Below, one piece after another: positions 9,584 to 18,506 of a stretch of DNA of 24,588 nt (positions are counted from its first letter, which is position 1; each line of letters opens with the position of its first letter). Origin of the DNA: Isoetes engelmannii (taxonomy: Eukaryota; Streptophyta; Lycopodiopsida; Isoetales; Isoetaceae); NCBI GenBank assembly GCA_011763485.2, contig JAANSK020198873.1, forward strand, positions 1 to 24,588, in the 5' to 3' direction. The translations under genes were made by a program, and so were the position numbers. A model generated the notes under the pieces. It did no database searches. It was not told the origin of the DNA and was given only the letters and a program-made list of their open reading frames with translations.

Positions 9584-9920
9584 CAGTACTGAAAATACCT
9601 CTCATATGAAGTTGAAGGGGATGATTGCGATAGAAAGGCCTAAATGCGCATGAACATAATAATTGCTAGTTGAATCCTTCTTTTCCTGCCCTCCATAGAG
9701 CTCTCCATAGGCAATTGTTCATCTACATGTAATCCATCTGCCTGGATGTTGTTAGTCTGTCACTTCTCTTGTTGTACGCCTGTTTCTTCATTGTTAAAAA
9801 GCTGGTTTACTAGGTTCAAATTTGGTTCTTGCAAATTCCCCTGGTTCTCAATCCTTTCCTCGTCAAATACTTCCATTTCACCAGTTTTGTAGTGGCTTGA
9901 GCATTCAATATTGTTCTGTT
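9584..9920 (-). pseudogene. Possible frameshifted N-terminal extension of the PIF/Harbinger transposase
   Basis: In minus-strand frames other than that of the 9583 start, this segment gives coding-like pieces. One is an acidic stretch (GEMEVFDEERIENQGNLQEP, then NQLFNNEE) and the other is a basic piece (SMEGRKRRIQLAI). They are separated by stops. Composition and position fit the less conserved N-terminal part or first exon of the adjacent transposase, but no motif proves it. Confidence 0.35.
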
Positions 9921-10539
9921 ACTAAGCTATAAGCCAGAAAAAAGGAAAGAATTCACAAAAACAGAAAAGTGCAAAGCTTGCATACCTATTCTGAAGGCAT
10001 TGGAGGAAGAAGTCGTTCAATTCGCCACCATTTCTCTCTGATCGCACCCTTTCCCTTTCTGTTTGAAGGTTTTGGTTGCAAGTTTTCGATAGCACATTAC
10101 GGATAAGGGAAAGTCCCTTCACCATGTTTTCTGCCCTGGAAAGGGGGCCAACGCGCGGAGCGCGGAGGTGAAATAAAGTATTAAAATGCCATCGAGGTCG
10201 AATGATACCCGTAAAAAAAAAAACATTTATTTTCCGTGACTTTAGTGCCACGTAATTAATAGATATCCACCGTAGTGGAATCTCAGCCTAAGAGAAAACA
10301 ATGTAATATACGCAGCTAAACCTAATAATAGGGGACCTCCATTATTCTAAAAGCTCCTGATACCATTATTCTCCTATTTGCTGCATAGCTGCCGGATCTC
10401 GAGCGCCCGCGCCCCACTTCGCCTCCAGCTCCGCCTCCACAGATCGGCTTTCAAGGTAGTAGCATGACTTCATTTTCCAGTTTTTGGTAACTTTCCTAGC
10501 TTATACGCCTGTGCTTTTTTTTCTGCTAGCTTTGGCATA
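9921..10539. promoter_or_regulatory. Upstream region and 5' leader of the carrier gene, with a possible leader intron
   Basis: The GC-rich leader (10390-10455) is followed by a consistent donor (AAG|GTAGTA, 10456) and a pyrimidine-rich acceptor (TTTTTTCTGCTAG, ending 10529). This suggests a 74-nt intron in the 5' untranslated region, 10 nt before the start codon. No clear TATA box was seen. A minus-strand ORF (9922-10251) has no recognisable features and is not called as a gene. Confidence 0.4.
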
Positions 10540-12051
10540 ATGGCCTCCGCAGCTGTGGCGGTGGAGCAGAAGCCCAAGAGCACTGTATGGTCGACTGTGA
10601 AACCTTTTATGAATGGTGGGCTTTCGGGAATGGGAGCGACCTGTGTGATCCAGCCAATCGATATGGTTAAGGTAATTGGCGAGATTTATCCTTCATCATA
10701 CTATACAGGATTAAAGAAGAGAGTTAATTTCTGTATGCTGAGAAAGTGTTGCGAATAGCTGATGGAATGTGAAGCATAGGTTTTTTGCAGGTGAGGATCC
10801 AGCTCGGGCAGGGGACTGCAATTCAAGTAGCAAAAGATGTTATAAAAAACGAGGGATTTGGTGGCCTTTACAAGGTTCACTACACTAGACTTGGACTTCT
10901 TTTATATGTTGACACTGTTGGAGAAATGTATAAAATTCACGTTATATACTAGAGTTAATAGTTGCTAATTATGCTATTTCAACTGTTTTAGGGTTTGTCT
11001 GCCGGTCTTCTGAGGCAAGCAACATACACCACTGCAAGACTTGGATCATTTAGGTAACATTATTAATATTGATTTTTTCTTGACATACTTAAAGCATGGA
11101 ATCAATTTTCGTGAGCATCTAGCGTTTTGAATAATTAGCTTCTAAAGGAATGAAAAGCAGAGTGTACATGCTTTTAATGTATAGGTGACAGATAGGCTGC
11201 ATTTGGGAGTTAGAAATGTTTTTGGAGTAACAGTAAGTTGTGGAACTCCTTGCAGGATCTTGACAACTAAAGCTACTGCAGCAAATGATGGCAAACCACT
11301 GCCTTTGTATCAGAAGGCACTTTGTGGTCTGACAGCTGGAGCAATTGGTGCTAGTGTTGGAAGCCCAGCTGATTTAGCGCTTATCCGGATGCAAGCTGAT
11401 GCAACTTTACCTCTTGCACAAAGGAGGAATTATCAGAATGCATTTCATGCACTATATAGGATTTCTACTGATGAAGGTGTCTTAGCTTTATGGAAAGGAG
11501 CAGGTCCAACTGTTGTAAGAGCAATGGCTCTGAATATGGGCATGCTTGCCTCTTACGATCAAAGTGTTGAGTTTTTTAGAGATACTTTGAACTTCACTGA
11601 GATTCCTACCGTCATTGGTGAGTATTATAGCCTCCAACATGAGCCCAGCCTACTCATTATTTTGTGGTGTTATTTAACAAAGTAGACTTGTTATACCATT
11701 GCAGGTGCCAGTGCAGTTTCTGGATTTTTTGCTTCAGCTTGCAGTCTACCCTTTGACTATGTCAAGACGCAGATTCAAAAGATGCAACCTGATGCAGATG
11801 GCAAATATCCATATAAAGGATCTCTAGATTGTGCCATGAAAACACTAAAATCCGGTGGACCTTTAAAGTTTTACACTGGATTTGGAACTTATTGTGTACG
11901 AATTGCACCGCATGTTATGGTAAGTTCTCTTTTCCCTTCGTTTATGCAACATAGCTGGTTTATGTTTGTTTAACTTTTTTAACTGTTCTGACAGATGACC
12001 TGGATATTCCTTAATCAAATACAGAAATTTGAGAAAGACATTGGTCTTTAA
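10540..12051 (+). CDS. DTC: Mitochondrial dicarboxylate/tricarboxylate carrier (DTC, SLC25 family), six coding exons
   Basis: Coding exons are 10540-10671, 10791-10874, 10992-11053, 11256-11617, 11705-11919 and 11995-12051. All introns are GT-AG, and the exons join without a stop into 303 codons (912 nt). The protein has the three-fold mitochondrial carrier layout. Signature motifs are PIDMVKVRIQ (Pro39, Asp41, Lys44), SPADLALIRMQ (Pro130, Asp132, Arg137) and PFDYVKTQIQ (Pro229, Asp231, Lys234). Each repeat ends in a second matrix-helix motif, for example EGFGGLYKG and EGVLALWKGAGP. RQATYTTARLG and MALNMGMLASYDQ match the 2-oxoglutarate/malate branch, and plant DTC is the best fit. Members sit in the inner mitochondrial membrane and exchange 2-oxoglutarate, malate or citrate. 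Length matches plant DTC (about 300 residues). No lesion was seen. A nearby paralogue such as the oxoglutarate carrier cannot be wholly excluded. Confidence 0.93.
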
Positions 12052-12176
12052 GGGTTTTTAGAGAGAGGTTCGCCGCTATTGGCAAACAACTTTTCACTGA
12101 ACTGCTTTAACAATATTTACAATATTTGTTTCGCACCTCTAGCAAATGATGGCTAGATGGTGAAATTTTTGTCATG

Positions 12177-12182
12177 AATAAA
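12177..12182 (+). terminator. Candidate polyadenylation signal AATAAA of the carrier gene
   Basis: AATAAA lies 126 nt after the carrier stop codon, in AT-rich sequence, a normal distance for a plant 3' untranslated region. Plant signals are variable, so this is only a candidate. Confidence 0.5.
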
Positions 12183-13329
12183 GGAAGCCTTGACCTGGTC
12201 CAGGATTGAAAATTTTAAGGCTGTACACGAACAATTATTGTCCTTCGTATGTAATTCAGTTTCATATTTTTGTTTGCATTTTAATTAGTTCCCACGCCGC
12301 AATCGATTTTTGTTTTTAAGTGACATGTGTCCCTAAGAATATCTGCTCCGTCACTGGTTTCTTTTGTCACGGCTCTTTAGAATTGCAGATCTGACTGTCC
12401 TATCTAAACTTTTGGCTGCTGCGGCTAAGCTTCAAGGGCACTTGGTCTCTTGGGCTCCGGCTTCTGCTGCTACTGGGGCTCTGGTTCTTCGGTTTTTTGT
12501 AGCACCGCTGCCCAAGCGGTCTTTCATTGCCCTAGATTTGGAGCTCCGGATTACTTTTGGTGGTTTGACAGGGAGCTCAGGATTTCTTCTTTGGTTTGAC
12601 GTGGTCTGCATCATTTCAAGTTTTCTCCTAGACATAACTTCCATCCCTATGAAAAAATTTCAATTTGATGTATTTTGTTGGGTTTATGTACATAAACTTG
12701 TCATGATGCAGATTTGTGTATTATCTGTTGTTATTCCACGACTCAGTAGGCAGATTCTGTTCAACATGTGGGTCTACTTTCACCACATCCTGCATAACAT
12801 CACCAGGTCGTGCACAACAGTATATTCAAAAAATTGTGGATGTAAATAAATGGTAGATTGATTTTCCATGAATCTGAGAATCTAGTTTTGTTATCAGGAA
12901 CTATTTGCACACATGTTTGTCTTTGCGGACTTGCAGTATTTGTATTCCCTTGCGGACTTGCAGTATTTGCATTGCTTGCATTCTCCTATAAAGCTTGGAA
13001 GAACATGCTCTTCAACTTGAAATCAGCTAGTTGTTGCCAATGCCTTTTATGATTTTGCAACAAGGTGCCATTATTGACTACAAGGCTATAGCAGTTCCAT
13101 TTTACCTTGCAGCTTCATGGCCAAGCATTCATGGGAATGTTTCTGGATACCCTTACAAGATAACTTACTTATTTGTAAGTTGCACTCTTAGAAACTTGAA
13201 TTTATAAGTACGGGTTTTCTAGAGATTCTAGAAAATAATTTACCAAGATAAGTTAGTGTTTTTGCAAAGATATTTACATAGACTACCTTCCCTTCCCAAA
13301 TGCTGACAATGAAAGGGGAAGAAGAGTCA
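12183..13329. other. Downstream stretch without a supported gene
   Basis: The longest ORF (12364-12849) opens on a non-ATG codon and shows no motif or homology that I recognise, so it is not called. A 27-bp unit (TTGCGGACTTGCAGTATTTG plus 7 bp) is tandemly repeated at 12923-12949 and 12950-12976. The 5' LTR and gag start of the following copia element should lie here or be deleted, but neither was recognised. Confidence 0.5.
12923..12976 (+). repeat. Two-copy tandem repeat of 27 bp
   Basis: TTGCGGACTTGCAGTATTTG followed by (T/C)ATT occurs at 12923 and again immediately at 12950 with few differences. Confidence 0.8.
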
Positions 13330-15248
13330 ATGCAAATTTTGTATGCTGGGGTGAAGGCACAAATAGGGTGTTGCTTCCAATGTAATGGCTTGGGCCATAT
13401 CAAAACTAACTACTCTAACTCTCCTAAAGAAGGCAGAATGCTTTAACTGTCAAGGATTTGGGCACATTGCAGCCAAGTGCTCTAGTCCCAGAGATTATGG
13501 GAAGAGAAAGGACTCTGCTGGCAGGGGAAGTGGGTTTACAAATTGCCAAGGAGGTACTGCAAAAGGGAGAGGAGATGGTAGAGGTAGAGGAAGGGGAAAA
13601 ATTACTGCTGTAAACATGACGTGTGAGAAAAATGAAGAAGGGAACAAGATGAAGAAGTTGAGGTAAGCATTCATAATACCTTTTCTATTTCAAAAAGAAA
13701 ATCTAATATTGATGATGATATATTCATATTAGATAGTGGAGCTGAAAGAAGCGTGATTAAGGACAGTTCTAGATTCAAGGAGAAATCCATCAAAAGTTCG
13801 AGCTTTATCAAACTAGGAGATGGCAAATTAAAAGAAGTGGGACGAGGCTGGATGGTTGGAGTTACTAGATCTAGGGGGGAATCCAGCCACTCTAGAAAAT
13901 GTATTGTGTGTTCCTGATATTGTTAAAAATGTGATTTTAGTAACGCAGTTAGTCGACCTTGGATACTTGGTGAATTTTGAACAACATTACTGTAAGGCTC
14001 TCAAGAACAATGAAGTGAAGTTTTTTGCAAAACATATTGGGAAATTATTTGGTTTTCACAATGATGTTTCAATAATGATTACTACAATTACCTTGCTAAC
14101 TTGTAAAATATAGCATGAAAGGCTTGGGCACACGCACATCACTAATCTGAATTTCATGATAAAGAGAGTTCTGATTGTAACTTTTGAAAGCAAGGCAGTA
14201 CATTCAAACTGTATTGGATGCATGAAGGGGAAGCAAACTAGATTGCCATTCCTAAGAAGGCCAAGAGGGCAGAACAAATACTGGAACTTGTTCATAGTGA
14301 TCTTTGCGATCCTCTTAACGTCAATAGTATACATGGAAGGACAAAGCATTTGAGCCTTCAAACTGTATTAAGCTGAAGTGGAGAGACAAACAGGTAAAAA
14401 ACTCAAATGTCTAAGAACTGACAGAGGAGGTGAATTTGTGTCTAACAGGTTCAACAAATACTGGTTTTAACATGGTATTAAAAGGCAGCTGACGTGTTCA
14501 TACACTCCACAACAAAATGGAGTTGCAGAGCGCAAAAATCATTCAATTCTAAACACTGTTAGAGCTATGCTAAAGCATGCAAAGTTGCCCAAATTTTTTG
14601 TGGGAGGAGGCTGTTCAAACAGCAGTACAAATTCAAAATAGACTTCCAACAAGAAGCTTGGATGGTAAAATTTTAGAGGAAATATGGTATGGGACTAAAC
14701 CCTTTTATGATCTATTCGAAGTTTATGGCTGCCTTGCACATGTTCAAATTCCAGAAGAGAATAAAAAAACCTCGACGATAGGTCATGTACTTCTTATCTA
14801 ACAGGCTATGATGGTCAATCTAGTGGGTTCTTGCTCTTTGAACCCATGAGAAAAAGAATGGTTAGTAGAGACGTGGTTTTCAATGAAGATATCACTTACA
14901 AGGATAGGGACAAGAGCATTGTAATCCAGTCCACCAAACCAATTAGCAAATCTGAAAATAAGTCTACTGCTACAGATTTAGATGATAACAGCTCGCTCAG
15001 TTGAGCGTGAACAAGATAGTGTTGACCAAAAAGATAATCTTGAGAATGTGACAGTATTAATAGTGAACAATAAAGAATTGGAGGCTACACTTGCAAGGGT
15101 TCCAAAGAAAAGGAGTTCAGAGGCACAAAGATTACAAGAAGAGCTGAACGTTGACACAAATAAATATGGAAGACAGGAAACTGGCAGAAGTAAAAGAATA
15201 AATGAGGACATAGATATTTATAGTGTTATGGCCATGTTTGAATCAGAT
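13330..15248 (+). pseudogene. Degenerate Ty1/copia retrotransposon, 5' part: gag zinc knuckles, protease, integrase
   Basis: In several shifted frames the order is as follows. There are two CCHC-type knuckles, CFQCNGLGHIKTNY (last Cys lost) and CFNCQGFGHIAAKC (about 13438-13480). An aspartic protease motif LDSGAERSV follows near 13730, then LLDLGGNPATLENVLCVPDI. The integrase zinc-binding segment HERLGHTH ... HSNCIGCMKGK (14114-14235) comes next, then HSDLCDPL. The integrase core has LRTDRGGEF (about 14410-14435) and PQQNGVAERKN (about 14508-14540), then NFLWEEAVQTAVQIQNRLPT. The order gag-protease-integrase before reverse transcriptase defines Ty1/copia. There are multiple frameshifts and stops, and a gap between the first integrase Asp and AEVERQTGKK. 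The gag N-terminus and 5' LTR are not seen. The frame stops at 15248, where a 2.4-kb insert begins. Confidence 0.9.
15245..15248 (+). repeat. Target-site duplication AGAT, left copy
   Basis: AGAT immediately precedes the left terminal inverted repeat and is repeated at 17646-17649, directly after the right one. Confidence 0.8.
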
Positions 15249-15273
15249 AAGCACCATTTGGAAAAAATGGGAG
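15249..15273 (+). repeat. Left terminal inverted repeat (25 bp)
   Basis: It starts AAGCACCATTTGG and ends AATGGGAG. It is a perfect reverse complement of 17621-17645. It contains its own small inverted repeat (CCATTT/AAATGG). Confidence 0.9.
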
Positions 15274-15405
15274 TCATGTCATTCTCAACTTTTTTTTCGA
15301 GGGCCTTAATTCGACCCCTAATGATGTTCGAATATTGGGTTGTCCCGTTTTGGGGTAGTTTAGTCTGGTTAACTCACGTGCAAAAAAACAAAATATCTTT
15401 CAGGA

Positions 15406-15451
15406 GTGGCAACGAGTTTCTCGTCTCGCCACTCGAGAAACTCATTGCCAC
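15406..15451. repeat. Hairpin 1 of the insert
   Basis: Arms 15406-15423 (GTGGCAACGAGTTTCTCG) and 15434-15451 pair over 18 bp with one mismatch around a 10-nt loop. It shares the TTTCTCG/CGAGAAA arm core with the other hairpins of the element. Confidence 0.9.
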
Positions 15452-15619
15452 AACGAAATGCAAGAATTAGCTGGTGTTCATTGTTTGCAAACAAAAGAAG
15501 TATCAATTAAAATGATGATTAGGAGCCCAGGAACTCTGATTGCCAAAACAAAAGGCAAGTAATTTGAAACCATCAAGCTATGCAGACAATGGAAGACTGT
15601 ATTGAAATGAACTTTTTGA

Positions 15620-15892
15620 TTACACAACGTGCAAGTTTGCACAACCATTTACATCAACAATAAATATATTACATAGCAATTTACAGTGGCCTTGAAGACC
15701 ATGGGGTCTAGCAGTGACGACAGTTACATCGGGATCGAATAAAGAATATCGTATGGGTTCAATAGGTGGAGCATCTGGATCTGGCCTCCAAGCCCTTGAA
15801 GCAACCTGAAGGCAATAGAAAGCTTCTCGCGGAGGTGTCTCAGGTGCAACTGGTTTACTCGTCCAACCGACGGGCACTCCCTCCATGCGCAT
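15620..15892 (-). CDS. Hypothetical 90-codon ORF inside the TIR insert
   Basis: The minus-strand ORF starts MRMEGVPVGWTSKPV and includes AWRPDPDAPPIEPIRYSLFD. It has a proline- and aspartate-rich, protein-like composition and matches no family that I recognise. A TATAAAT word lies on the same strand at 15920-15926, only 28 nt before the first ATG, which is closer than usual. A second frame (15724-15921) overlaps it and is probably a shadow. It may be a captured gene fragment or chance. Confidence 0.25.
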   Translation of the reverse strand: MRMEGVPVGWTSKPVAPETPPREAFYCLQVASRAWRPDPDAPPIEPIRYSLFDPDVTVVTARPHGLQGHCKLLCNIFIVDVNGCANLHVV

Positions 15893-15961
15893 CCTTTATT
15901 CGATTTTCGGGTTGAAAGCATTTATACTGCAACCTCCAAGAAGGCAAGACAGAGAAAAAGA

Positions 15962-16129
15962 TGGGTCTGAGGGCCTTTCTGGACTTTGAGAAAGGCAGTT
16001 CAAAAGTAAAAAATAGGTTTGAGGGCCTTTCTCGAGTCGCGAGTCGAGAAAGTCAGCTCAGAGAAGGAAAAATGGGTCTGAGGGCCTTTCTCGACTCACA
16101 AGTCGAGAAAGGCAATTTAATTTTTTTTC
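15962..16129 (+). repeat. Three direct repeats of a hairpin-bearing unit
   Basis: Units beginning (T)GGGT(C/T)TGAGGGCCTTTCT start at 15962, 16014 and 16073, spaced 52 and 59 bp. Each carries a hairpin: 15973-15996 (GCCTTTCT/AGAAAGGC, 8-nt loop), 16027-16052 (CTTTCTCGA/TCGAGAAAG) and 16084-16113 (perfect 13-bp arms GCCTTTCTCGACT with 4-nt loop CACA). Unit, arm and spacing are conserved while the loops vary. Confidence 0.9.
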
Positions 16130-16173
16130 CCCAGCTGCCTTTCTCGACTCGCGAGTCGAGAAAGGCAACTGGG
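16130..16173. repeat. 44-bp near-perfect palindrome (hairpin 5)
   Basis: The sequence is self-complementary over 22 bp per arm with a single mismatched pair (16135/16168) and no loop. The centre is CTCGACTCG|CGAGTCGAG at 16151/16152. It is the most symmetrical member of the hairpin family and lies right after the three direct repeats. Confidence 0.95.
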
Positions 16174-16485
16174 AATGAAAAAAAGCATCCCTAGCAGCTC
16201 ACGGTGGAAAAAATGTGGTCTGCATGGGGTGTTTGGAGACTCACGAGTAGAAAAAAAGTTGGGAGTGGAAAAATGCTTTGGCTCTGCAGACAAATCTGGG
16301 CTGCAAGAAATGAGGGGAAAGAGGAGCTTCCAGCCTTGCTCCATTCTTCCATGTCTTTCCATGCACAAATCCGTGCACAAAACGCCTCGCTCCGGATCTG
16401 CAACAGGGGCTTCGAAAAACAGGGGCTTCGGATCTGCAACCCGAAGCACAAGTGTTCTTCCACAGACCTTTGCACTTCTCATCTT

Positions 16486-16492
16486 TATAAAG
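16486..16492 (+). promoter_or_regulatory. TATA-like box upstream of the 73-codon ORF
   Basis: TATAAAG in the context CATCTTTATAAAGTAAGC lies 46 nt before the ATG at 16532, a plausible core-promoter spacing. Experimental support is unknown. Confidence 0.35.
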
Positions 16493-16531
16493 TAAGCATC
16501 AGAGCACCAGAAATCTCAACTTGCACTCATC

Positions 16532-16753
16532 ATGAACAACCATACCAGACGCAGCATTGGCCATAGTTCCCAAGGCTGTTCTCGAGGCGCTTCAATGACG
16601 ACCTCCTCCCTCAGTGGTTCGGAAGGGACTTCGATTAAAGCCCTCTGGTCTGTGAGAAAGGAAGAGTCTCAAGAACAGAGTAGCTCGTTGTACCCGAAAA
16701 ATCGAGTACTTTCAGTACTTGCAGAGCATTTCGTGAGTTGTAAAAAGAAGTGA
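16532..16753 (+). CDS. Hypothetical 73-codon serine-rich ORF inside the TIR insert
   Basis: It starts MNNHTRRSIGHSSQGCSRGA and ends HFVSCKKK. It is Ser-rich and basic at both ends, with no recognisable domain, signal or membrane segment. It follows a TATA-like box by 46 nt and lies divergently from the 15620-15892 ORF, with the hairpin array between them. It could be a real small gene of the element or a chance frame; overlapping frames upstream (16175-16566) suggest caution. Confidence 0.25.
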   Translation: MNNHTRRSIGHSSQGCSRGASMTTSSLSGSEGTSIKALWSVRKEESQEQSSSLYPKNRVLSVLAEHFVSCKKK

Positions 16754-17010
16754 TTGATCTGGACTAAGCCCCCCAAGGATACCTCTTAAGCCGCAAGAGT
16801 TGTTTTGGAGCGTGGAGCTTGACTTTCAGGGCCTACCAGGAGTTCAAGACTACGGTTGGTTATACACAGGGCATCCGCTCTAATCCGACTTATAGAGAGG
16901 TATGCTTATAATCCGACTTATACCAGGAGGCCCTTGCTTTGGCCTCTCTTAAGCAAGAAGAACATAGTATTGGGAAAAAAATAGTTACAGAAGTTCTTCA
17001 AGCCGAAACT

Positions 17011-17038
17011 GCCTTCTCGACTACTGGGTCGAGAAAGC
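17011..17038. repeat. Hairpin 6 of the insert
   Basis: TTCTCGAC (17014-17021) pairs with GTCGAGAA (17028-17035), with GC-rich flanks extending the resemblance. It is the same arm motif as the array 0.9 kb upstream. Confidence 0.8.
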
Positions 17039-17148
17039 AAATTGATTAAGTGATAATTATTGAATTTATATTGAACTAAATTAGATTAATATTTAATTTA
17101 ATGATTATTTATATTTTAATATTAATTTTTAATTGTAATTTTATATTC

Positions 17149-17430
17149 GATCCCCCCTCCTCTTCACTCCAAATCCTCCCCCACTTCTATCCCTCTGCCC
17201 TCCTTCCTCTTCCGTCTTGCCCTTTCCCCTCCCATGCCCTCCTTCTAGCCTTCTTGCCTCTTTTCCCTCCCCATTCTCCATTTGCTCCATCCTTAGCTTG
17301 TGCCCCTCCTCACTTCTTCTCCTCAACTTGTGCCCTCTTCTGCCCCATCCTCAACTTATGCCCTCACTGGCCCTCCCCACTTCTTCTCCTCAACTTGTGC
17401 CTTCTCTGCCCCTCCTCCTCCAATAGTGGT
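17149..17430 (+). repeat. Pyrimidine-rich tract with CTCAACTTGTGCCCTC-like repeats
   Basis: About 280 bp is mostly C and T on the plus strand. The second half carries imperfect repeats of CTTCTTCTCCTCAACTTGTGCC (at about 17311, 17371 and partial copies). Frames here (for example 17101-17469) give low-complexity Pro/Leu/Ser peptides and are not called as genes. Confidence 0.85.
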
Positions 17431-17620
17431 CCCTTGAAAATCCAACAGTGGTCCCTTGTAATTCCATGAACTTTCTCAACTCGCATTCTCTAAATATTTT
17501 CCTAAAAGATTGTTTGTGCATCTAATACTGATTCAATGCAAAACTTTGTTTTTCATCCCGCACTTTTTTTGGAATTAGCTACGAGTCAGTTTACTGCATG
17601 AGGCCAAAACACAAGAATAC

Positions 17621-17645
17621 CTCCCATTTTTTCCAAATGGTGCTT
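17621..17645 (-). repeat. Right terminal inverted repeat (25 bp)
   Basis: A perfect reverse complement of 15249-15273, ending CCAAATGGTGCTT on the plus strand. Confidence 0.9.
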
Positions 17646-17649
17646 AGAT
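17646..17649 (+). repeat. Target-site duplication AGAT, right copy
   Basis: AGAT immediately follows the right terminal inverted repeat and matches 15245-15248. The copia reading frame resumes from here. Confidence 0.8.
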
Positions 17650-17815
17650 ATTCCAGAATCGTATGAAGAAGCCATAACTAGTGAACACTCAAGTGAATGG
17701 AAACAGGCCATGCTAGATGTGATGTTATCATTCAAAAAGAACGACACATATGAATTAGTGGAGAAACCACAAGGCAAAAATCTCAAAAACAACGATAAAG
17801 TGATTATCAATTGTC
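17646..17815 (+). pseudogene. Continuation of the interrupted Ty1/copia element: start of reverse transcriptase region
   Basis: The plus-strand frame reads IPESYEEAITSEHSSEWKQA, then FKKNDTYELVEKPQGKNL. This is the typical copia segment just before the reverse transcriptase core. It is the direct continuation of the frame that stops at 15248. It loses similarity near 17815, where a different copia fragment follows, so the rest of this reverse transcriptase is deleted or displaced. Confidence 0.85.
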
Positions 17816-17839
17816 ATGCACAGTTCAATGAATATGAAG

Positions 17840-18481
17840 CATGCTTTCCACTTTTACCTGCTGAAATATCGACCTTCATCATTCTTCCTGATGAAGATCC
17901 TATACCCTCACCACCTATTTCCACACCACCTCATTCCACCACAACACCATTTAATTTCATACCATCTAGGTCCTACCACCATTCCACCATATGCCTTCAC
18001 AGATAACTCCGAACTTTATGATACAAATTCACCCATGACATTCCTATTTCTGAATCACTACCAATTGTTTCAAGACCAACACACACTCGAAGACTTCTTT
18101 CATATCTTCATTACTATGTGATGACTGTTGTCGACCATATTCCTGAACCAGAATCCTATTATGAAGCTATAAATAGTCAAGCAAAAGTTCAATGGGTGGC
18201 AGCAATGCGCACTGAGTTAGCATCAATCCATGAAGCAAAAACTTGGACTCTTGTTCCAAGGCCAATCAACAGGACCATCATTGGCTCCAGATGGCTATTC
18301 AAGGTAAAATACAGAATTGATGGCACAATTGACAGATATAAAGCTCGTCTTGTAGCAACGGGTTTTATATAGGTACGTGGCATAGATTTTGACAAAACCT
18401 TTGCTCCAGTGGTTTGAATGACTTCAGTCCGAGCTCTCTTTCTTATGCTTGCCAAAATCATTTTTTGTATCCACCAAATGA
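17840..18481 (+). pseudogene. Second Ty1/copia fragment: linker and N-terminal reverse transcriptase
   Basis: It begins with a low-complexity linker (DEDPIPSPPISTPPHSTTT), then PEPESYYEAINSQAKVQWVA, TWTLVPRPINRTIIGSRWLF, KVKYRIDGTIDRYKARLVAT, GIDFDKTFAPVV and a truncated IHQM. This is the RVT_2 N-terminal half of a copia polyprotein. It starts again at an earlier point than the preceding fragment ended and differs in sequence, so it belongs to another copia lineage. It has a TAG at about 18370 and TGA at about 18417, and ends abruptly just before the LTR of a minus-strand copia. That element probably inserted here. Confidence 0.85.
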
Positions 18482-18506
18482 TGAAATTTGAACAGAAGAT
18501 ACAACT

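Larger units (their letters stand above)
15249..17645. mobile_element. 2.4-kb TIR element of unassigned superfamily inserted in a copia element
   Basis: The ends are a perfect 25-bp inverted repeat beginning AAGCACCATTTGG (15249-15273 and 17621-17645), flanked by a 4-bp direct duplication AGAT. The copia frame resumes after it: left ...AMFESD and right IPESYEEA join in register once the insert and one AGAT are removed. That is strong evidence for the exact boundaries and for insertion after the copia arrived. Inside are at least six hairpins with TTTCTCG/CGAGAAA arms, three direct repeats of a TGAGGGCCTTTCT unit, two small divergent ORFs, a TATA-like box and a pyrimidine tract. No transposase, reverse transcriptase or LTR (TG...CA) was found, so it appears non-autonomous. 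A 4-bp duplication is known for Sola-type elements and a few others; I cannot assign it. Confidence 0.85.

Noticed and set aside
9922-10251. 109-codon minus-strand ORF upstream of the carrier gene
   Set aside because: No motif; it overlaps the likely promoter and leader of the carrier gene and ends in aromatic-rich low-complexity sequence.
12364-12849. 161-codon ORF after the carrier gene
   Set aside because: It opens on a non-ATG codon, has no recognisable motif, and lies in sequence with no coding-like neighbour.
12183-13329. 5' LTR and primer-binding site of the plus-strand copia
   Set aside because: No TG...CA repeat, no similarity to the 18507-19031 LTR and no tRNA-Met complementary primer site were recognised.
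16175-16566. Overlapping ORFs in several frames inside the TIR insert
   Set aside because: Multiple frames are open together over a repeated GGGGCTTCG/GGATCTGCAAC segment, and none shows family motifs.
17101-17469. 122-codon Pro/Leu/Ser-rich ORF
   Set aside because: It arises from the pyrimidine tract; all three frames are open for the same compositional reason.
15249-17645. Insert as an LTR retrotransposon or endogenous pararetrovirus, suggested by the TATA-like leader
   Set aside because: Ends are inverted, not direct, repeats and do not read TG...CA. No protease, reverse transcriptase or RNase H motif was seen in any frame.
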